This document shows positions 18,683 through 27,560 of a DNA stretch of 64,000 nucleotides, piece after piece. The stretch covers positions 1-64,000 of the forward strand of contig CANFXW010000002.1 of the NCBI GenBank assembly GCA_947451145.1. Direction: 5' to 3'. Numbering within the stretch: position 1 is the stretch's first letter; each line of letters begins with the position of its first letter. Origin of the DNA: Sphingomonadaceae bacterium. GTDB taxonomy: Bacteria; Pseudomonadota; Alphaproteobacteria; Sphingomonadales; Sphingomonadaceae. Position numbers and translations under genes: made by a program. The notes beneath the pieces are model-generated. The model did not search any database and was not told the origin of the DNA. It saw only the letters and a program-made list of their open reading frames with translations.

Positions 18683-19174
18683 ATGCGTGCACCAGTGCTT
18701 ACCTCGGTTCTTGTTGCGGTGCTGGCCGCCTGCTCGCCCGGCAAGTCGCAAGGCGCGCAGAGTGCCCCCATGGCCATCGAGGATGCGCCGCGCCATGCCG
18801 TATCCGGCCTGCCGGTGGTGCCGCTCACCGTCATCCACGCCGGGCGGAAGCATGTGTTCCAGGTGGAAGTCGCCCGCAGCGAGCCCGAGCAGGAAAAGGG
18901 CTTGATGTTCCGCACTTCGATGGGCGCGGACGAGGGCATGATCTTCCCGATGAACCCGGTACGCTATGCTTCGTTCTGGATGAAGAACACGGTGATCCCG
19001 CTCGACATCATCTATATCGGCGCCGACCACCGCATCCTGAATGTAGCCGCCAATGCCGTGCCCTATTCCGAAACGCCGCTCTATTCAGAAGGCCGCGCGG
19101 CCGGCGTGCTGGAACTGAACGGCGGCAGAGCGGCGCAGCTGGGGATCGGCAAGGGCGATCTGGTCAGCTGGTAG
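18683..19174 (+). CDS. DUF192 lipoprotein
   Basis: 163 residues. A lipoprotein signal ends LAAC (Cys17). The DUF192 beta-rich domain follows with RSEPEQEKGLMFRTSM, EGMIFPM, SFWMKNTVIPLDIIYI and VLELNGG. The function of the family is unknown. It starts 2 bases after the recX stop; the linkage is probably only transcriptional. Confidence 0.9.
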   Translation: MRAPVLTSVLVAVLAACSPGKSQGAQSAPMAIEDAPRHAVSGLPVVPLTVIHAGRKHVFQVEVARSEPEQEKGLMFRTSMGADEGMIFPMNPVRYASFWMKNTVIPLDIIYIGADHRILNVAANAVPYSETPLYSEGRAAGVLELNGGRAAQLGIGKGDLVSW

Positions 19175-19195
19175 TGACGGCGCTGGGTCCGCCAA

Positions 19196-21001
19196 TCACT
19201 GCGGCCGGGTCTCGATCAGATAGAACACCGAAGGCGCGTAGGTGTGCGATTCGGCGACGATCCGCCACTTGCCCGCCGCCACATTGCCCAGGATCAGCTC
19301 TTCAAGCCGCCGCTGCGCCACGGGGGCGCCGTGGTGATAGATCACCTCGTGGTTGCGCATGACGATCGATTGCTGCTGGTAATAGATGAAATCCGGCGGT
19401 GCCTTTTGCAGGTCGCTGATCAGCGCCTCAACGTGCGGGGCGGTGGTCGTGTCGAAGAAGGTTTGCACATAACCGTGCCATGGCGCGATCCGGCAATAGG
19501 AATTGGCAAAGGGCCATGGGGCGGAAAGCAGCGATTGCCCGGGCCTGATCCGCGCGCAGACCGGATCGATCATCGCGGCGAGTTCGGCGGGAATGTAGTG
19601 CAGCCCATTGCGGTCATCGCGTAGCAGATAGTCGCCGCCCAGCGCCGGTACCCGGTAGTCCAGCCAGCGATAGGGGTTGGCGGTGCGATAGCTTACGCCC
19701 TCGCAGGCAATCGCGGAAAACAGGATCAGCAGCAGGCCGCTGGCGAGCAGGTTGCCCTTGGCTGGTGATCCGCCTTGCGTGGCGATCACGGTAAACAGGG
19801 CGAGCGTCATGGCGGCTGGCGGATAGAGCGAATAATAGGTGCCGCCAGAACTCAACGATCCGAAAATGAACAGCATGACCGGATAGACCAGCAAAGCGAA
19901 ATCGAGTCGCTGCGGGGCGGCCCCAGCAGACCTTGCCGCCCTGAAGATGGCGAGGATCAGGGCGGTCAGGCAGGCTGCGGTTGCCCCAAGGAGCGTGATC
20001 GGCGTGATGTGCTCGATCGATACCTGCCAGCCCGAGAGCAGGATCAGCACGGCAAACACCACGCAGGCGAACACAGTCACGATCCGCGACCACTGCGAAC
20101 CCCGGCGGGCGAGGTGAGCGGCAAACCCGCCCGAAATCAGGCTGGCGACGATGAGCCACCTGAAGGGAAGGGCAAATTTGGCCAGCATATCATGGAACGA
20201 ATTCAGATAGAGCTGGAGCGGATAGCCCAGAAGCGAGCCCCCGCCGCCCTTGGCTCCCGATGCTTCAACCACCGATTCCACAAACCACACTTGCGGCGTT
20301 TCGCGCAGGCAAAGCAGGGTCAGCAGCAGCAGCGCCACGGCTGCTGCTGCCGCCCAGAGCGCGGCGAGCAGAACCTCACGGGTCAGCCCCTTCCTGAGAA
20401 CCGCGACAAAACAGGCAGCCAGAATGATCGCCGCGCCGTCATTGGGCCGGGTCAGCACGGTCGCGGTGCAGATCACCGCTTGCAGCAGGGCATAGCGGCG
20501 GACCGAAAGGCTCCCCTGCTGCAGCGCTATCGCGACAAGCAGCGAGGAAAAATAGAGCAGGGCCGAGAGGCCGTGATAGTCGTCAAAACGAAAGGCTTCA
20601 AAGCGGATCGAGGTGAAGAACACAGCGATGATCAACACCGCCCGGATCAGCGGATTCACTCTGGCAAGGCGGCACAGCCGGACCACCGCCGTAACGAAAC
20701 CGGCCATGATCAGCAGGAACAGCCAGCGGCTGCTGATTATCCCGCCCGCCGACAGTTTGAGCGAGAGCAGCGCCAGCAGCGGAAACAGCGGCTGCTGGTT
20801 GAAATCCAGATCGGAATAGAGCCGCTTCCCGGCCATCAGCTCTTGCGAATAGAGCATCCATGTTCCGTCGGCCGGGCCCAGCACATAAGCCAGCGAGACC
20901 GCCCCGAAACCAAAACAGAACAGCGCAGCAAGTATGGCCAGCCAGTCGGCTGCCAGCGCCTTGCCAAGGAAACTGCGTGGGCTTTGGGCGTTCATGATCA
21001 A
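19196..21001 (-). CDS. Polytopic membrane protein, probable GT-C type glycosyltransferase
   Basis: 601 residues with about 10-12 hydrophobic helices and a soluble C-terminal domain of about 170 residues. The first loop has the acidic pattern DGTWMLYSQELMAGKRLYSDLDFNQQP, resembling the ArnT/PMT (GT39/83) family where DG and D residues precede lipid-linked sugar transfer. The donor and acceptor cannot be told. Convergent with the DUF192 gene. The call is by topology and motif resemblance only. Confidence 0.65.
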   Translation of the reverse strand: MIMNAQSPRSFLGKALAADWLAILAALFCFGFGAVSLAYVLGPADGTWMLYSQELMAGKRLYSDLDFNQQPLFPLLALLSLKLSAGGIISSRWLFLLIMAGFVTAVVRLCRLARVNPLIRAVLIIAVFFTSIRFEAFRFDDYHGLSALLYFSSLLVAIALQQGSLSVRRYALLQAVICTATVLTRPNDGAAIILAACFVAVLRKGLTREVLLAALWAAAAAVALLLLTLLCLRETPQVWFVESVVEASGAKGGGGSLLGYPLQLYLNSFHDMLAKFALPFRWLIVASLISGGFAAHLARRGSQWSRIVTVFACVVFAVLILLSGWQVSIEHITPITLLGATAACLTALILAIFRAARSAGAAPQRLDFALLVYPVMLFIFGSLSSGGTYYSLYPPAAMTLALFTVIATQGGSPAKGNLLASGLLLILFSAIACEGVSYRTANPYRWLDYRVPALGGDYLLRDDRNGLHYIPAELAAMIDPVCARIRPGQSLLSAPWPFANSYCRIAPWHGYVQTFFDTTTAPHVEALISDLQKAPPDFIYYQQQSIVMRNHEVIYHHGAPVAQRRLEELILGNVAAGKWRIVAESHTYAPSVFYLIETRPQ

Positions 21002-21033
21002 ATCATTTCATGCGAACAGTGACTTGGCAAATC

Positions 21034-21064
21034 CGGTGCCGCCTTTTTGCACAGTGGCACCGGG
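21034..21064. other. Inverted repeat in the 149-base gap before the NDUFA12 gene
   Basis: CCGGTGCC (21034-21041) pairs perfectly with GGCACCGG (21057-21064). The same gap has a run of nine C (21121-21129), 21 bases before the ATG. Its role is unknown; it could be a leader hairpin. Confidence 0.4.
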
Positions 21065-21150
21065 CGCAGGCTGGCTCACATTTTCCCGCCTGGCCATCTT
21101 GCCCCATCCCCTCTTGCCGACCCCCCCCCAATTCCGCTAGGCGGCTGGGC

Positions 21151-21549
21151 ATGGGAATCCTCGGCAAGATATTCACCTGGTGGGACGGTGCGACGATCAG
21201 CACCCTGCTCGTCAATGCCTTTTCTGGCGAACACGTCGGCACCGACGCGCAGGGTAATCGCTATTACCGCGCGAAAAAGCGCCGTTCGGACGGCACCGAA
21301 GTGCGCCGGGTGATCTACAATGGCGCCAACGATGCCAGCCGGGTTCCGGCGGAATGGCACGGCTGGCTGCACAATTCCTATGATGGCGTGCCCGAAAGCC
21401 ACCTGCCGCCCGCGCGCATCTGGGAGGTGGATTACACCCCCAATGCCACCGGTACTGTCGCTGCCTATCGTCCGCAGGGCGCGCTGGAAAAGGGCGGCCA
21501 CCGGGCTGCGGCTACCGGCGATTACGAATCCTGGACACCGGAAGCCTGA
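21151..21549 (+). CDS. NADH:ubiquinone oxidoreductase accessory subunit, NDUFA12 family
   Basis: 132 residues from ATG 21151. Family landmarks: KIFTWWDGATISTLL near the start, GNRYYRAKKR, and PAEWHGWLHNSYDGVP. It is a supernumerary complex I subunit shared by alphaproteobacteria and mitochondria, bound to the peripheral arm on the cytoplasmic side. The upstream frame extends to 21010 but encodes no conserved sequence. It abuts the DUF2155 gene directly. Confidence 0.93.
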   Translation: MGILGKIFTWWDGATISTLLVNAFSGEHVGTDAQGNRYYRAKKRRSDGTEVRRVIYNGANDASRVPAEWHGWLHNSYDGVPESHLPPARIWEVDYTPNATGTVAAYRPQGALEKGGHRAAATGDYESWTPEA

Positions 21550-22200
21550 ATGATGCGTCGGGCGCTGGCCCTTGCTGCGGCTTCGTCGCTCGCACTTACC
21601 GGCTGCAACCGCCAGTCTGAAGACGTTATCGAAGCGCAGGCAACCGAAGTGCCAAAGGCGCTGGCTTCCAGCGCTAACGGCGGCCCGGTGGTGGAAAACC
21701 AGTTCGGCACCCCGGTGAAAGACCGCGTGGCGACGCTCGGCCTGCTCAACAAGCGCAACAATATCGAACAGGACATCGTGCTCAAGAGCGGCGAATCGCG
21801 CCGTATCGGCAATGTCTTCGTGAAGCTCGGCACTTGCGAGAAAACCGCGCCGTGGGAGCAGCCGCCCGAAACCGGCGCTTTCGTTCAGGTCTTCGTTGAA
21901 GAACGCGCCGATGCCAGCAAACCCTTTGTCTGGAACAAGGTGTTTTCCGGCTGGCTGTTCAAGAATTCGCCGTCACTCAATGTCGTCGAGCATCCGATCT
22001 ATGACGTCTGGGTCAAAGACTGCGCTATGAAGTTCCCCGGCGAGGAAGAAGAGCCGGTCGCCGCAGCGAGCAGCGCGCCAAAGCCTTCGGGCAGTGCGAG
22101 CGCAACGCCCGCACCTTCGCCAAGCCCCACCGCTTCGCCTTCGGCCAAGCCGTCCGCCAAGCCAGCCGCCAAGCCCAGCGCATCGCCAACCGGCCGCTGA
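21550..22200 (+). CDS. DUF2155 lipoprotein with low-complexity Pro/Ala/Ser tail
   Basis: 216 residues. A lipoprotein signal ends LTGC (Cys19). The DUF2155 domain (about 60-165) has KRNNIEQDIVLKSGE, VKLGTCEKTAPWEQPPETGAF, FSGWLFKNSPSLNVVEHP and YDVWVKDC. The last 45 residues are a Pro/Ala/Ser/Lys repeat (SPSPTASPSAKP). The start codon follows the NDUFA12 stop without a gap. The tail is encoded on DNA that is also open on the opposite strand as the end of aat. Confidence 0.88.
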   Translation: MMRRALALAAASSLALTGCNRQSEDVIEAQATEVPKALASSANGGPVVENQFGTPVKDRVATLGLLNKRNNIEQDIVLKSGESRRIGNVFVKLGTCEKTAPWEQPPETGAFVQVFVEERADASKPFVWNKVFSGWLFKNSPSLNVVEHPIYDVWVKDCAMKFPGEEEEPVAAASSAPKPSGSASATPAPSPSPTASPSAKPSAKPAAKPSASPTGR

Positions 22201-22796
22201 GCGGCTTTGAGTAGTTTGAGATAGCGCGCTTGCGTTATCTCCACCGCCCCCATCGAGGCGAGGTGCGGAGTGATGAACTGGCAATCGAGCAATTGCGTGC
22301 CGCCGGCCCTCAACGCCGCGACCAGCCAGGCCAGCGCGACCTTTGATGCATCGGTCATCCGGCTGAACATCGATTCGCCGCAGAACGCCGCGTCAAAGCC
22401 GACGCCATAGAGCCCGCCGACCAGTTCCCCCTGATGCCAGCACTCGATCGAGTGGGCGAAACCGAGCTCGTGCATTTTCACATAGCTCGCCTCGATCCGG
22501 TTGCTGATCCAGGTTCCTCCGCCGTCCGCCTCCTTGCTCTCGCTGCGCCTTGGCCCGGCGCAGGCGCGCAGGACATCGCCAAAGGCAGCGTTGCAGGTGA
22601 CCGAAAACTTGCCCTGCCGCAGGGTTTTGGCGAGCGAATGCGACAGGTGGAATTTATCGAGCGGCAGCACCGCCCGCCGCCTTGGCTCGACCCAGAATAC
22701 CTCTGGATCGTCGCGGGCATCGGCCATCGGAAAGATCCCGCTGCGATAGGCGAGCAGCAGGAGTTCAGGATCTATCGGGCCGACCGGGGCGTGCAT
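21999..22796 (-). CDS. aat: Leucyl/phenylalanyl-tRNA-protein transferase with a C-terminal extension
   Basis: Adds Leu or Phe to N-terminal Arg/Lys of proteins to mark them for ClpAP. The start is placed at ATG 22796 (HAPVGPIDPELLLLAYRSGIFPMAD); the frame is open to 22859. The core has FWVEPRRRAVLPL, GGTWISNRI, GLYGVGFDAAFCGESMFS and LLDCQFITPHLASMGAVEI. The family normally ends near residue 200 of this frame (RYLKLLKAAQ). Here about 65 low-complexity residues follow, antisense to the DUF2155 tail, a 202-base convergent overlap. The extension may be non-functional read-through of an open frame. Confidence 0.88.
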   Translation of the reverse strand: MHAPVGPIDPELLLLAYRSGIFPMADARDDPEVFWVEPRRRAVLPLDKFHLSHSLAKTLRQGKFSVTCNAAFGDVLRACAGPRRSESKEADGGGTWISNRIEASYVKMHELGFAHSIECWHQGELVGGLYGVGFDAAFCGESMFSRMTDASKVALAWLVAALRAGGTQLLDCQFITPHLASMGAVEITQARYLKLLKAAQRPVGDALGLAAGLADGLAEGEAVGLGEGAGVALALPEGFGALLAAATGSSSSPGNFIAQSLTQTS

Positions 22797-22906
22797 TTGC
22801 GGTCTGATAGCATGGAATTTGCCGGGGTGTGATAGCTTCAATGCGGCGCGCAGCGTCAACGATTTCAGGTCGACGGAGCGGTGAACGGCAGGTAAGCCAC
22901 AGGCCT

Positions 22907-24070
22907 ATGGCGAATGATCCGGCAAGCTCCAGGGCGAGTGCATCAACCGATAGCGGCAAAGACACCAGGAGCTTTCATCTGTGGATGGATGCCTTCCGCA
23001 CGATTGCCGCAGTCATGGTCCTGTTCAGCCATACGCGCGACATTGTCATGCAGGATTATGGCGGTGTGGCCTGGACCATGCCGGTCTATTTCGCGGCATC
23101 TTTGGGCCACACCGGCGTGGTGCTGTTTTTCGTCATGTCGGGCTACTGGATTTCCGCCTCGGTGGAATCGCGGGTCGCCGGAAAATCGTTCTGGCCCGAA
23201 TACCTTATCGCGCGGCTGTCGCGGCTGTGGGTCGTTCTGATCCCCGCGCTGATTCTGGGCGGCCTGCTGGATTTCTTTGGCGACCAGATAGCGCACCTGC
23301 CGGCCTACCAGAATGTCATCGGCAGCCATAGCCTGACGGGCGATGTTGCGGCGCGGTTGAATATGCCGACATTCCTTTCCAACGCCTTTTTCCTCCAGAC
23401 AATCGCCGCCCCGGTCTGGGGATCGAACGGGCCGCTGTGGAGCCTCGCGGCGGAATTCTGGTATTATCTGTTCTTCCCCACGATCATGATCATGGCCACC
23501 CGCACACGCCGGGTTCCCTGGCTGGTGCTGCTGGCCTGCATCGCAGTGTCGCTGGTCAATCAGCAGATCCTGTTCGGTTTTTTCGTCTGGCTCTTGGGTT
23601 ATGCGCTGCAGATCATCCACCGGAGCCATTGGGCCGGGGAGCGGATCTTTGCCAGCCGGCTGGCCTTGTGGCTGTCGCTTGCCGTGCTGATGGCTGCCTT
23701 TGCCCTGAATTCGGTGATCAAGGACAGCGTTCCGGACATTGTGATGGGCGTGTTTTTTTCGGCTTTTGTGATTGCCTTGCGCGCATCATCGGCGCCGTTT
23801 CCCCGGTGCCTTGAATGGATGGCGCTCTATGGGCGCAAATCGAGCTACAGCCTTTACGCTATCCATTTCCCCATCGTGATCCTGCTCGGCGGGCTGGCGG
23901 TTGGCAGTGCGCGCTATGCCGCGGGCGGAGCCGGAATTCTCATGACCTGCGCGATCAGCATCGCCTGTTTTGTCGCCGCCTTCGGCTTCTCGCTGGTCAC
24001 CGAATGGAACACCGATCAGGTGCGGCGCAAGATGACGCGGGTCTATGCGCGGGTGACAAACCGGGATTGA
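22907..24070 (+). CDS. Membrane acyltransferase, acyltransferase 3 family
   Basis: About 387 residues from ATG 22907; an open start at 22829 would lengthen it by 26 unconserved residues and overlap aat. Roughly ten hydrophobic helices. The family pattern begins HLWMDAFRTIAAVMVLFSHTRD (the His after LFS is the likely catalytic residue), then GVVLFFVMSGYWI, and SLAAEFWYYLFFP in the middle. Such proteins O-acetylate or succinylate surface polysaccharides and lipids. The acceptor is unknown. tRNA-Trp follows. Confidence 0.85.
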   Translation: MANDPASSRASASTDSGKDTRSFHLWMDAFRTIAAVMVLFSHTRDIVMQDYGGVAWTMPVYFAASLGHTGVVLFFVMSGYWISASVESRVAGKSFWPEYLIARLSRLWVVLIPALILGGLLDFFGDQIAHLPAYQNVIGSHSLTGDVAARLNMPTFLSNAFFLQTIAAPVWGSNGPLWSLAAEFWYYLFFPTIMIMATRTRRVPWLVLLACIAVSLVNQQILFGFFVWLLGYALQIIHRSHWAGERIFASRLALWLSLAVLMAAFALNSVIKDSVPDIVMGVFFSAFVIALRASSAPFPRCLEWMALYGRKSSYSLYAIHFPIVILLGGLAVGSARYAAGGAGILMTCAISIACFVAAFGFSLVTEWNTDQVRRKMTRVYARVTNRD

Positions 24071-24137
24071 CTGTGCCGCCCCGGCAACACCGCGCTTGCC
24101 AAGTCGGATAGTGGATACTAGAGGCCGCCCAACCTGC

Positions 24138-24213
24138 AGGAGCGTAGCTCAGTTGGTAGAGCATCGGTCTCCAAAACCGAGGGCCGTGGGTTCGAGTCCC
24201 TCCGCTCCTGCCA
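24138..24213 (+). tRNA. tRNA-Trp (CCA anticodon)
   Basis: A full cloverleaf with encoded CCA. The acceptor stem AGGAGCG (24138-24144) pairs with CGCTCCT (24203-24209), followed by discriminator G. The anticodon stem is TCGGT/ACCGA with loop CTCCAAA, anticodon CCA at 24171-24173. The T-arm GGTTCGAGTCC is canonical. tRNA-Trp upstream of secE-nusG is a conserved bacterial order, though here two membrane genes intervene. Confidence 0.98.
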
Positions 24214-24250
24214 GGTTTTTCGTCTGAATCGGAAAAGGTCCCATAGCCTG

Positions 24251-25789
24251 ATGGCCGAAACCGCCCTCCCAGTTCCCGAGGCCGGTTCCGCCAGCAAGCT
24301 GGGGATTCGCGACTGGTTCTTGCGTGATCGCTGGGCATGGTTCGCGCTTTTGCTTGCGCTGATGGCTGCCCTGCCGCCGATTCTTGCCCGCTATCCGCAG
24401 ATGACCGATTACCCGGCGCACCTTGCGCGCTGGTACGTGATGCTGGCGCACGGCGATAATCCGGTGATTGATCGCTATTACGGCTTTCGCTGGGCATGGT
24501 CGGGCAACCTTGGTGCCGATCTGCTGATCTTCCCGCTCGCCAGCCTGTTCGGCATCGAGGCCGGCGGGCGGATCATCGTGATCATGACCCCGGTGCTCAC
24601 GGGCCTCAGCATCATTACTGTCGAGCGCACGCTGCGCGGTCGCATCGGGGTTGGCTCGTTGCTAGCGATGGCGACGATCTGGTCACCCTCGCTGATCATG
24701 GGCTTCCTCAACTTCAACCTCAGCCTTGCGTTGACACTGTTTGCCTTTGCCTTCTGGATCAAGTCGGCGGGGAAGAAATGGCGCCAGGCGGTGTTTGTGC
24801 CGATCGGCCTGATTGTCTGGCTGTGCCATCAATCGGGCTGGGGTGTGTTCGGAGTGATGGTCTTCGGCTATGAATGGCACCGGCAGAAAAAGCTGATCCC
24901 TGCTGCGCTGGCTACGTTCCCGTTGTGGCTGCCGATTCTGCCCACCGTGCTGGCCGGTCATCAGGCGAGCGGTTCGATGTCCTATGGCCTCAACCCGCTG
25001 TGGGTGAAGTGGGTCGAATGGAAAACCGCGATGCGCGATCGCGAGGGCTATCTCGATATCGCCTCGACCATTCTGTTCTGCGCCCTGCCATTCATCGCGA
25101 TCGCCTTCCGCAAGTTTGACGGCAGCCTTGGCCGGGCGGCTTTCATCATGGTATTCCTCGCGCTCGTCGTGCCGCGCCACTTGGGCGGGGGCGACTATGC
25201 CGATTACCGGCTGATCGGCGTGGCGCTGATGCTCGGCTCGCTGTCGATAGACTGGCGCGCGCCGAACTGGGTGATGGCGCTGGCCAGCCTGCCGTTTCTG
25301 GTCCGCATCTGGGTGACTGCGCTGGCCTGGCAGGGCACTTCGGCAGAAGTATCCGCGATGCTGCGCGCGCTGAACAATGTGCCGCGCGGGGCCAAGGTGG
25401 CCTATGCCTTTGAAGAGGTGGTGGGGCTTTGGCCGACGCCGGCCTATGGCCACATCGGCGCCTGGGCGACGGTGCGGCGTGATGCCTTGGTCAACTGCCA
25501 CTTCGCTATTCCCGGCGTGCATATGCTGCAGGTGAAGGAACCGGGCTGGACCTGGGTTGATCCCTCGCAGCGCTATCTCATCAGGGGCAGCAAGCGGGTT
25601 GATCTGAGCACCTTTGCCCCAGCCAAAGCAGCGGATTTCCTGTGGTATTACGGCGAGCGGCCGCCGGTGAAACTGCCCGATGGCGCGCAGGTGCTCTACA
25701 GCACCAAGCATTCGTTCATCGCCCGGCTGAGCCATCCGCCAGCGCCCGTGGTGCCAGCTGCTCCCGCAGCAGCGGTGGCCGCCAAGTGA
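24251..25789 (+). CDS. Polytopic membrane protein, first of a tandem paralogous pair
   Basis: 512 residues with about 10-12 hydrophobic helices. Conserved with the next gene: ARYPQMTDYPAHLARW in the first loop (paired acidic D-Y-P-A-H), RRIGVGSLLA-type sequence, WSPSLIMGFLNFNLSLAL, LGGGDYADYRLIGVAL and the C-terminal DPSQRYL. The topology and the acidic first loop suggest a GT-C fold transferase, but no family can be named with confidence. It starts 37 bases after tRNA-Trp. Confidence 0.75.
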   Translation: MAETALPVPEAGSASKLGIRDWFLRDRWAWFALLLALMAALPPILARYPQMTDYPAHLARWYVMLAHGDNPVIDRYYGFRWAWSGNLGADLLIFPLASLFGIEAGGRIIVIMTPVLTGLSIITVERTLRGRIGVGSLLAMATIWSPSLIMGFLNFNLSLALTLFAFAFWIKSAGKKWRQAVFVPIGLIVWLCHQSGWGVFGVMVFGYEWHRQKKLIPAALATFPLWLPILPTVLAGHQASGSMSYGLNPLWVKWVEWKTAMRDREGYLDIASTILFCALPFIAIAFRKFDGSLGRAAFIMVFLALVVPRHLGGGDYADYRLIGVALMLGSLSIDWRAPNWVMALASLPFLVRIWVTALAWQGTSAEVSAMLRALNNVPRGAKVAYAFEEVVGLWPTPAYGHIGAWATVRRDALVNCHFAIPGVHMLQVKEPGWTWVDPSQRYLIRGSKRVDLSTFAPAKAADFLWYYGERPPVKLPDGAQVLYSTKHSFIARLSHPPAPVVPAAPAAAVAAK

Positions 25790-27231
25790 AGGCGCAAGCT
25801 GGCGCAGGTCGCTTTCCGCTTTGGGCCTTTGCCCTCGCCCTGATTTCTGCCCTGCCGGTCCTGGTCGCGCGCTATCCGCAGATGACCGATTATCCCGCGC
25901 ACCTCGCGACGTGGCACGTGTGGATAGAGGCCGGGCGCAATGCGGCGATTGACCGGGCCTATGCGATTGACTGGCACTGGATCCCCAATCTCGGTTCCGA
26001 ACTGCTGGTGCGGCCTCTGGCGGCGCTGTTCGGGCTGGAGAGCGCGGGCCGGGTGATAGCCGCCCTAGCCCCGGTGCTCTGCGCGCTGTCGTTTGTCGCT
26101 ACCGAATGGGCGCTGCGGCGGCGGATCGGGGTGGGGAGCCTGCTGGCGCTGGCAACGGTCTGGTCGCCCGCGCTGCTGATGGGCTTTCTCAATTTCGCGC
26201 TGGGGCTGGCGCTGGCCTTCCTGCTCTTTGCCCTGTGGGTGCACAGCGAGGGCAAGGTTTGGCGCAATTGGCTGTTCCTTGGCCTCGCACCGCTGGTCTG
26301 GCTCTGCCACCTGACGGGCTGGGGCGTGCTCGGCGTGCTGGTCTATGGCTATGAGTGGCAGAAGCGCGGCCTGCTGCGCGCTGTGCCTGCGACATGGCCG
26401 CTCTGGCCGCCCGCGCTGTTGACGCTGCTGTCTGGTGCCGGAACCAAAGGCGCGACGACCTATGGCGATGGCGTGCTGATCGACAAGCTGAGCAACTGGA
26501 TCATGGGCCTGCGCGATCAATCCGCCATGCTCGATCTCGCGACTGTCGCGCTGCTGATCGCGCTGCCGTTGATCGCCTGGGGGCGGGGCAGGGTGGACGG
26601 ACGGATCGGCCGCGCCGCGCTGATCTTTGCCGCGCTGACCTTCGTGCTGCCGCGCTTCCTCGGCGGCGGGGACTTTGCCGATTACCGGCTGGTGCCCGTG
26701 GCGCTGGCCTGCGGGGTGCTGGCGATAGACTGGCAGCTGCCGCGTCTTTGGCTGGGATTGGCAGCGCTGCCGTTCCTGCTGCGGCTGGGAGTTACAACGG
26801 TGGCATGGCACGAGGATTCGCTGGCCACTGCCGAAATGCTCCAAGCGCTGGATCACGTGCCGCAAGGGGCCGTGATTGCTGGGGCCTATGCTGAGACATC
26901 CTTCGGCTGGAGGCAGCCACCGTTTGGACATGTGTACGCCTATGCCACGGTGCGAAAGGACGCGCTGACCAACAGCGATTTCGCCATTTCCGGTGTGCAT
27001 ATGCTGCGTCATAAAGATCCTGACCCGGGCTTCGCTGATCCTTCGCAACGCATTCTGGTTGACGGCGATTTCGCGCCAAGCCTTGCGAGCTTTTATCCGG
27101 CACGCAAGGCACAGTTTCTGTGGTCTGTTGGCATCGGCCCTGATTGGGCTGTCCCACCCGGCGCTGTGGTCGTGTTCCGCAATCGCCGCAGTGTACTTCT
27201 GCGACTTGCAAATCCCCTAAGCAGTCGCTAA
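25786..27231 (+). CDS. Polytopic membrane protein, second of a tandem paralogous pair
   Basis: 481 residues from GTG 25786, which overlaps the upstream stop as GTGA. The frame is open to 25642 but the paralogue alignment begins here. It repeats the landmarks of its neighbour: ARYPQMTDYPAHLATW, RRRIGVGSLLALATVWSPALLMGFLNFALGLAL (split across two helices), LGGGDFADYRLVPVAL and FADPSQRILV. The pair clearly arose by tandem duplication and is translationally coupled. The function is unknown; it could be a glycosyltransferase-like heterodimer. Confidence 0.75.
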   Translation: MKAQAGAGRFPLWAFALALISALPVLVARYPQMTDYPAHLATWHVWIEAGRNAAIDRAYAIDWHWIPNLGSELLVRPLAALFGLESAGRVIAALAPVLCALSFVATEWALRRRIGVGSLLALATVWSPALLMGFLNFALGLALAFLLFALWVHSEGKVWRNWLFLGLAPLVWLCHLTGWGVLGVLVYGYEWQKRGLLRAVPATWPLWPPALLTLLSGAGTKGATTYGDGVLIDKLSNWIMGLRDQSAMLDLATVALLIALPLIAWGRGRVDGRIGRAALIFAALTFVLPRFLGGGDFADYRLVPVALACGVLAIDWQLPRLWLGLAALPFLLRLGVTTVAWHEDSLATAEMLQALDHVPQGAVIAGAYAETSFGWRQPPFGHVYAYATVRKDALTNSDFAISGVHMLRHKDPDPGFADPSQRILVDGDFAPSLASFYPARKAQFLWSVGIGPDWAVPPGAVVVFRNRRSVLLRLANPLSSR

Positions 27232-27345
27232 CTGCGCATCACTCCCGACATATGGAGATAATCAGCCCCTCCCGGTAATTGCGCCGGGGCGGCGATGTCC
27301 CCTAGGCGGAAGAAACGTTTACAGTAGCAGCAAGGGCAACCGGCC

Positions 27346-27543
27346 ATGGCTAAGTTCAATCCCGGCGAATTCATCCGCCAGGTCCGCGCAGAAGGCTCGA
27401 AGGTCACATGGCCGACGCGTCAGGAAACCGTCACGACCGCGATCTTCGTCGCGATCATGATGACCATCCTTGCGGTGTTCTTCCTTGGCGTCGATTCGAT
27501 CTTCGGCAAGGTCGTCCAGATGCTGCTCTCGCTCGCTAAATAA
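27346..27543 (+). CDS. secE: Preprotein translocase subunit SecE
   Basis: 65 residues, the short single-helix form. It has the conserved amphipathic segment FIRQVRAEGSKVTWPTRQET and one transmembrane helix (ATTAIFVAIMMTILAVFFLG region). SecE clamps SecY in the inner membrane. It is followed 17 bases later by nusG, the universal order. The 114-base gap before it holds a short GC-rich inverted repeat (CCCGG...CCGGG near 27267). Confidence 0.96.
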   Translation: MAKFNPGEFIRQVRAEGSKVTWPTRQETVTTAIFVAIMMTILAVFFLGVDSIFGKVVQMLLSLAK

Positions 27544-27560
27544 GACCTCAAGAGGACGCT

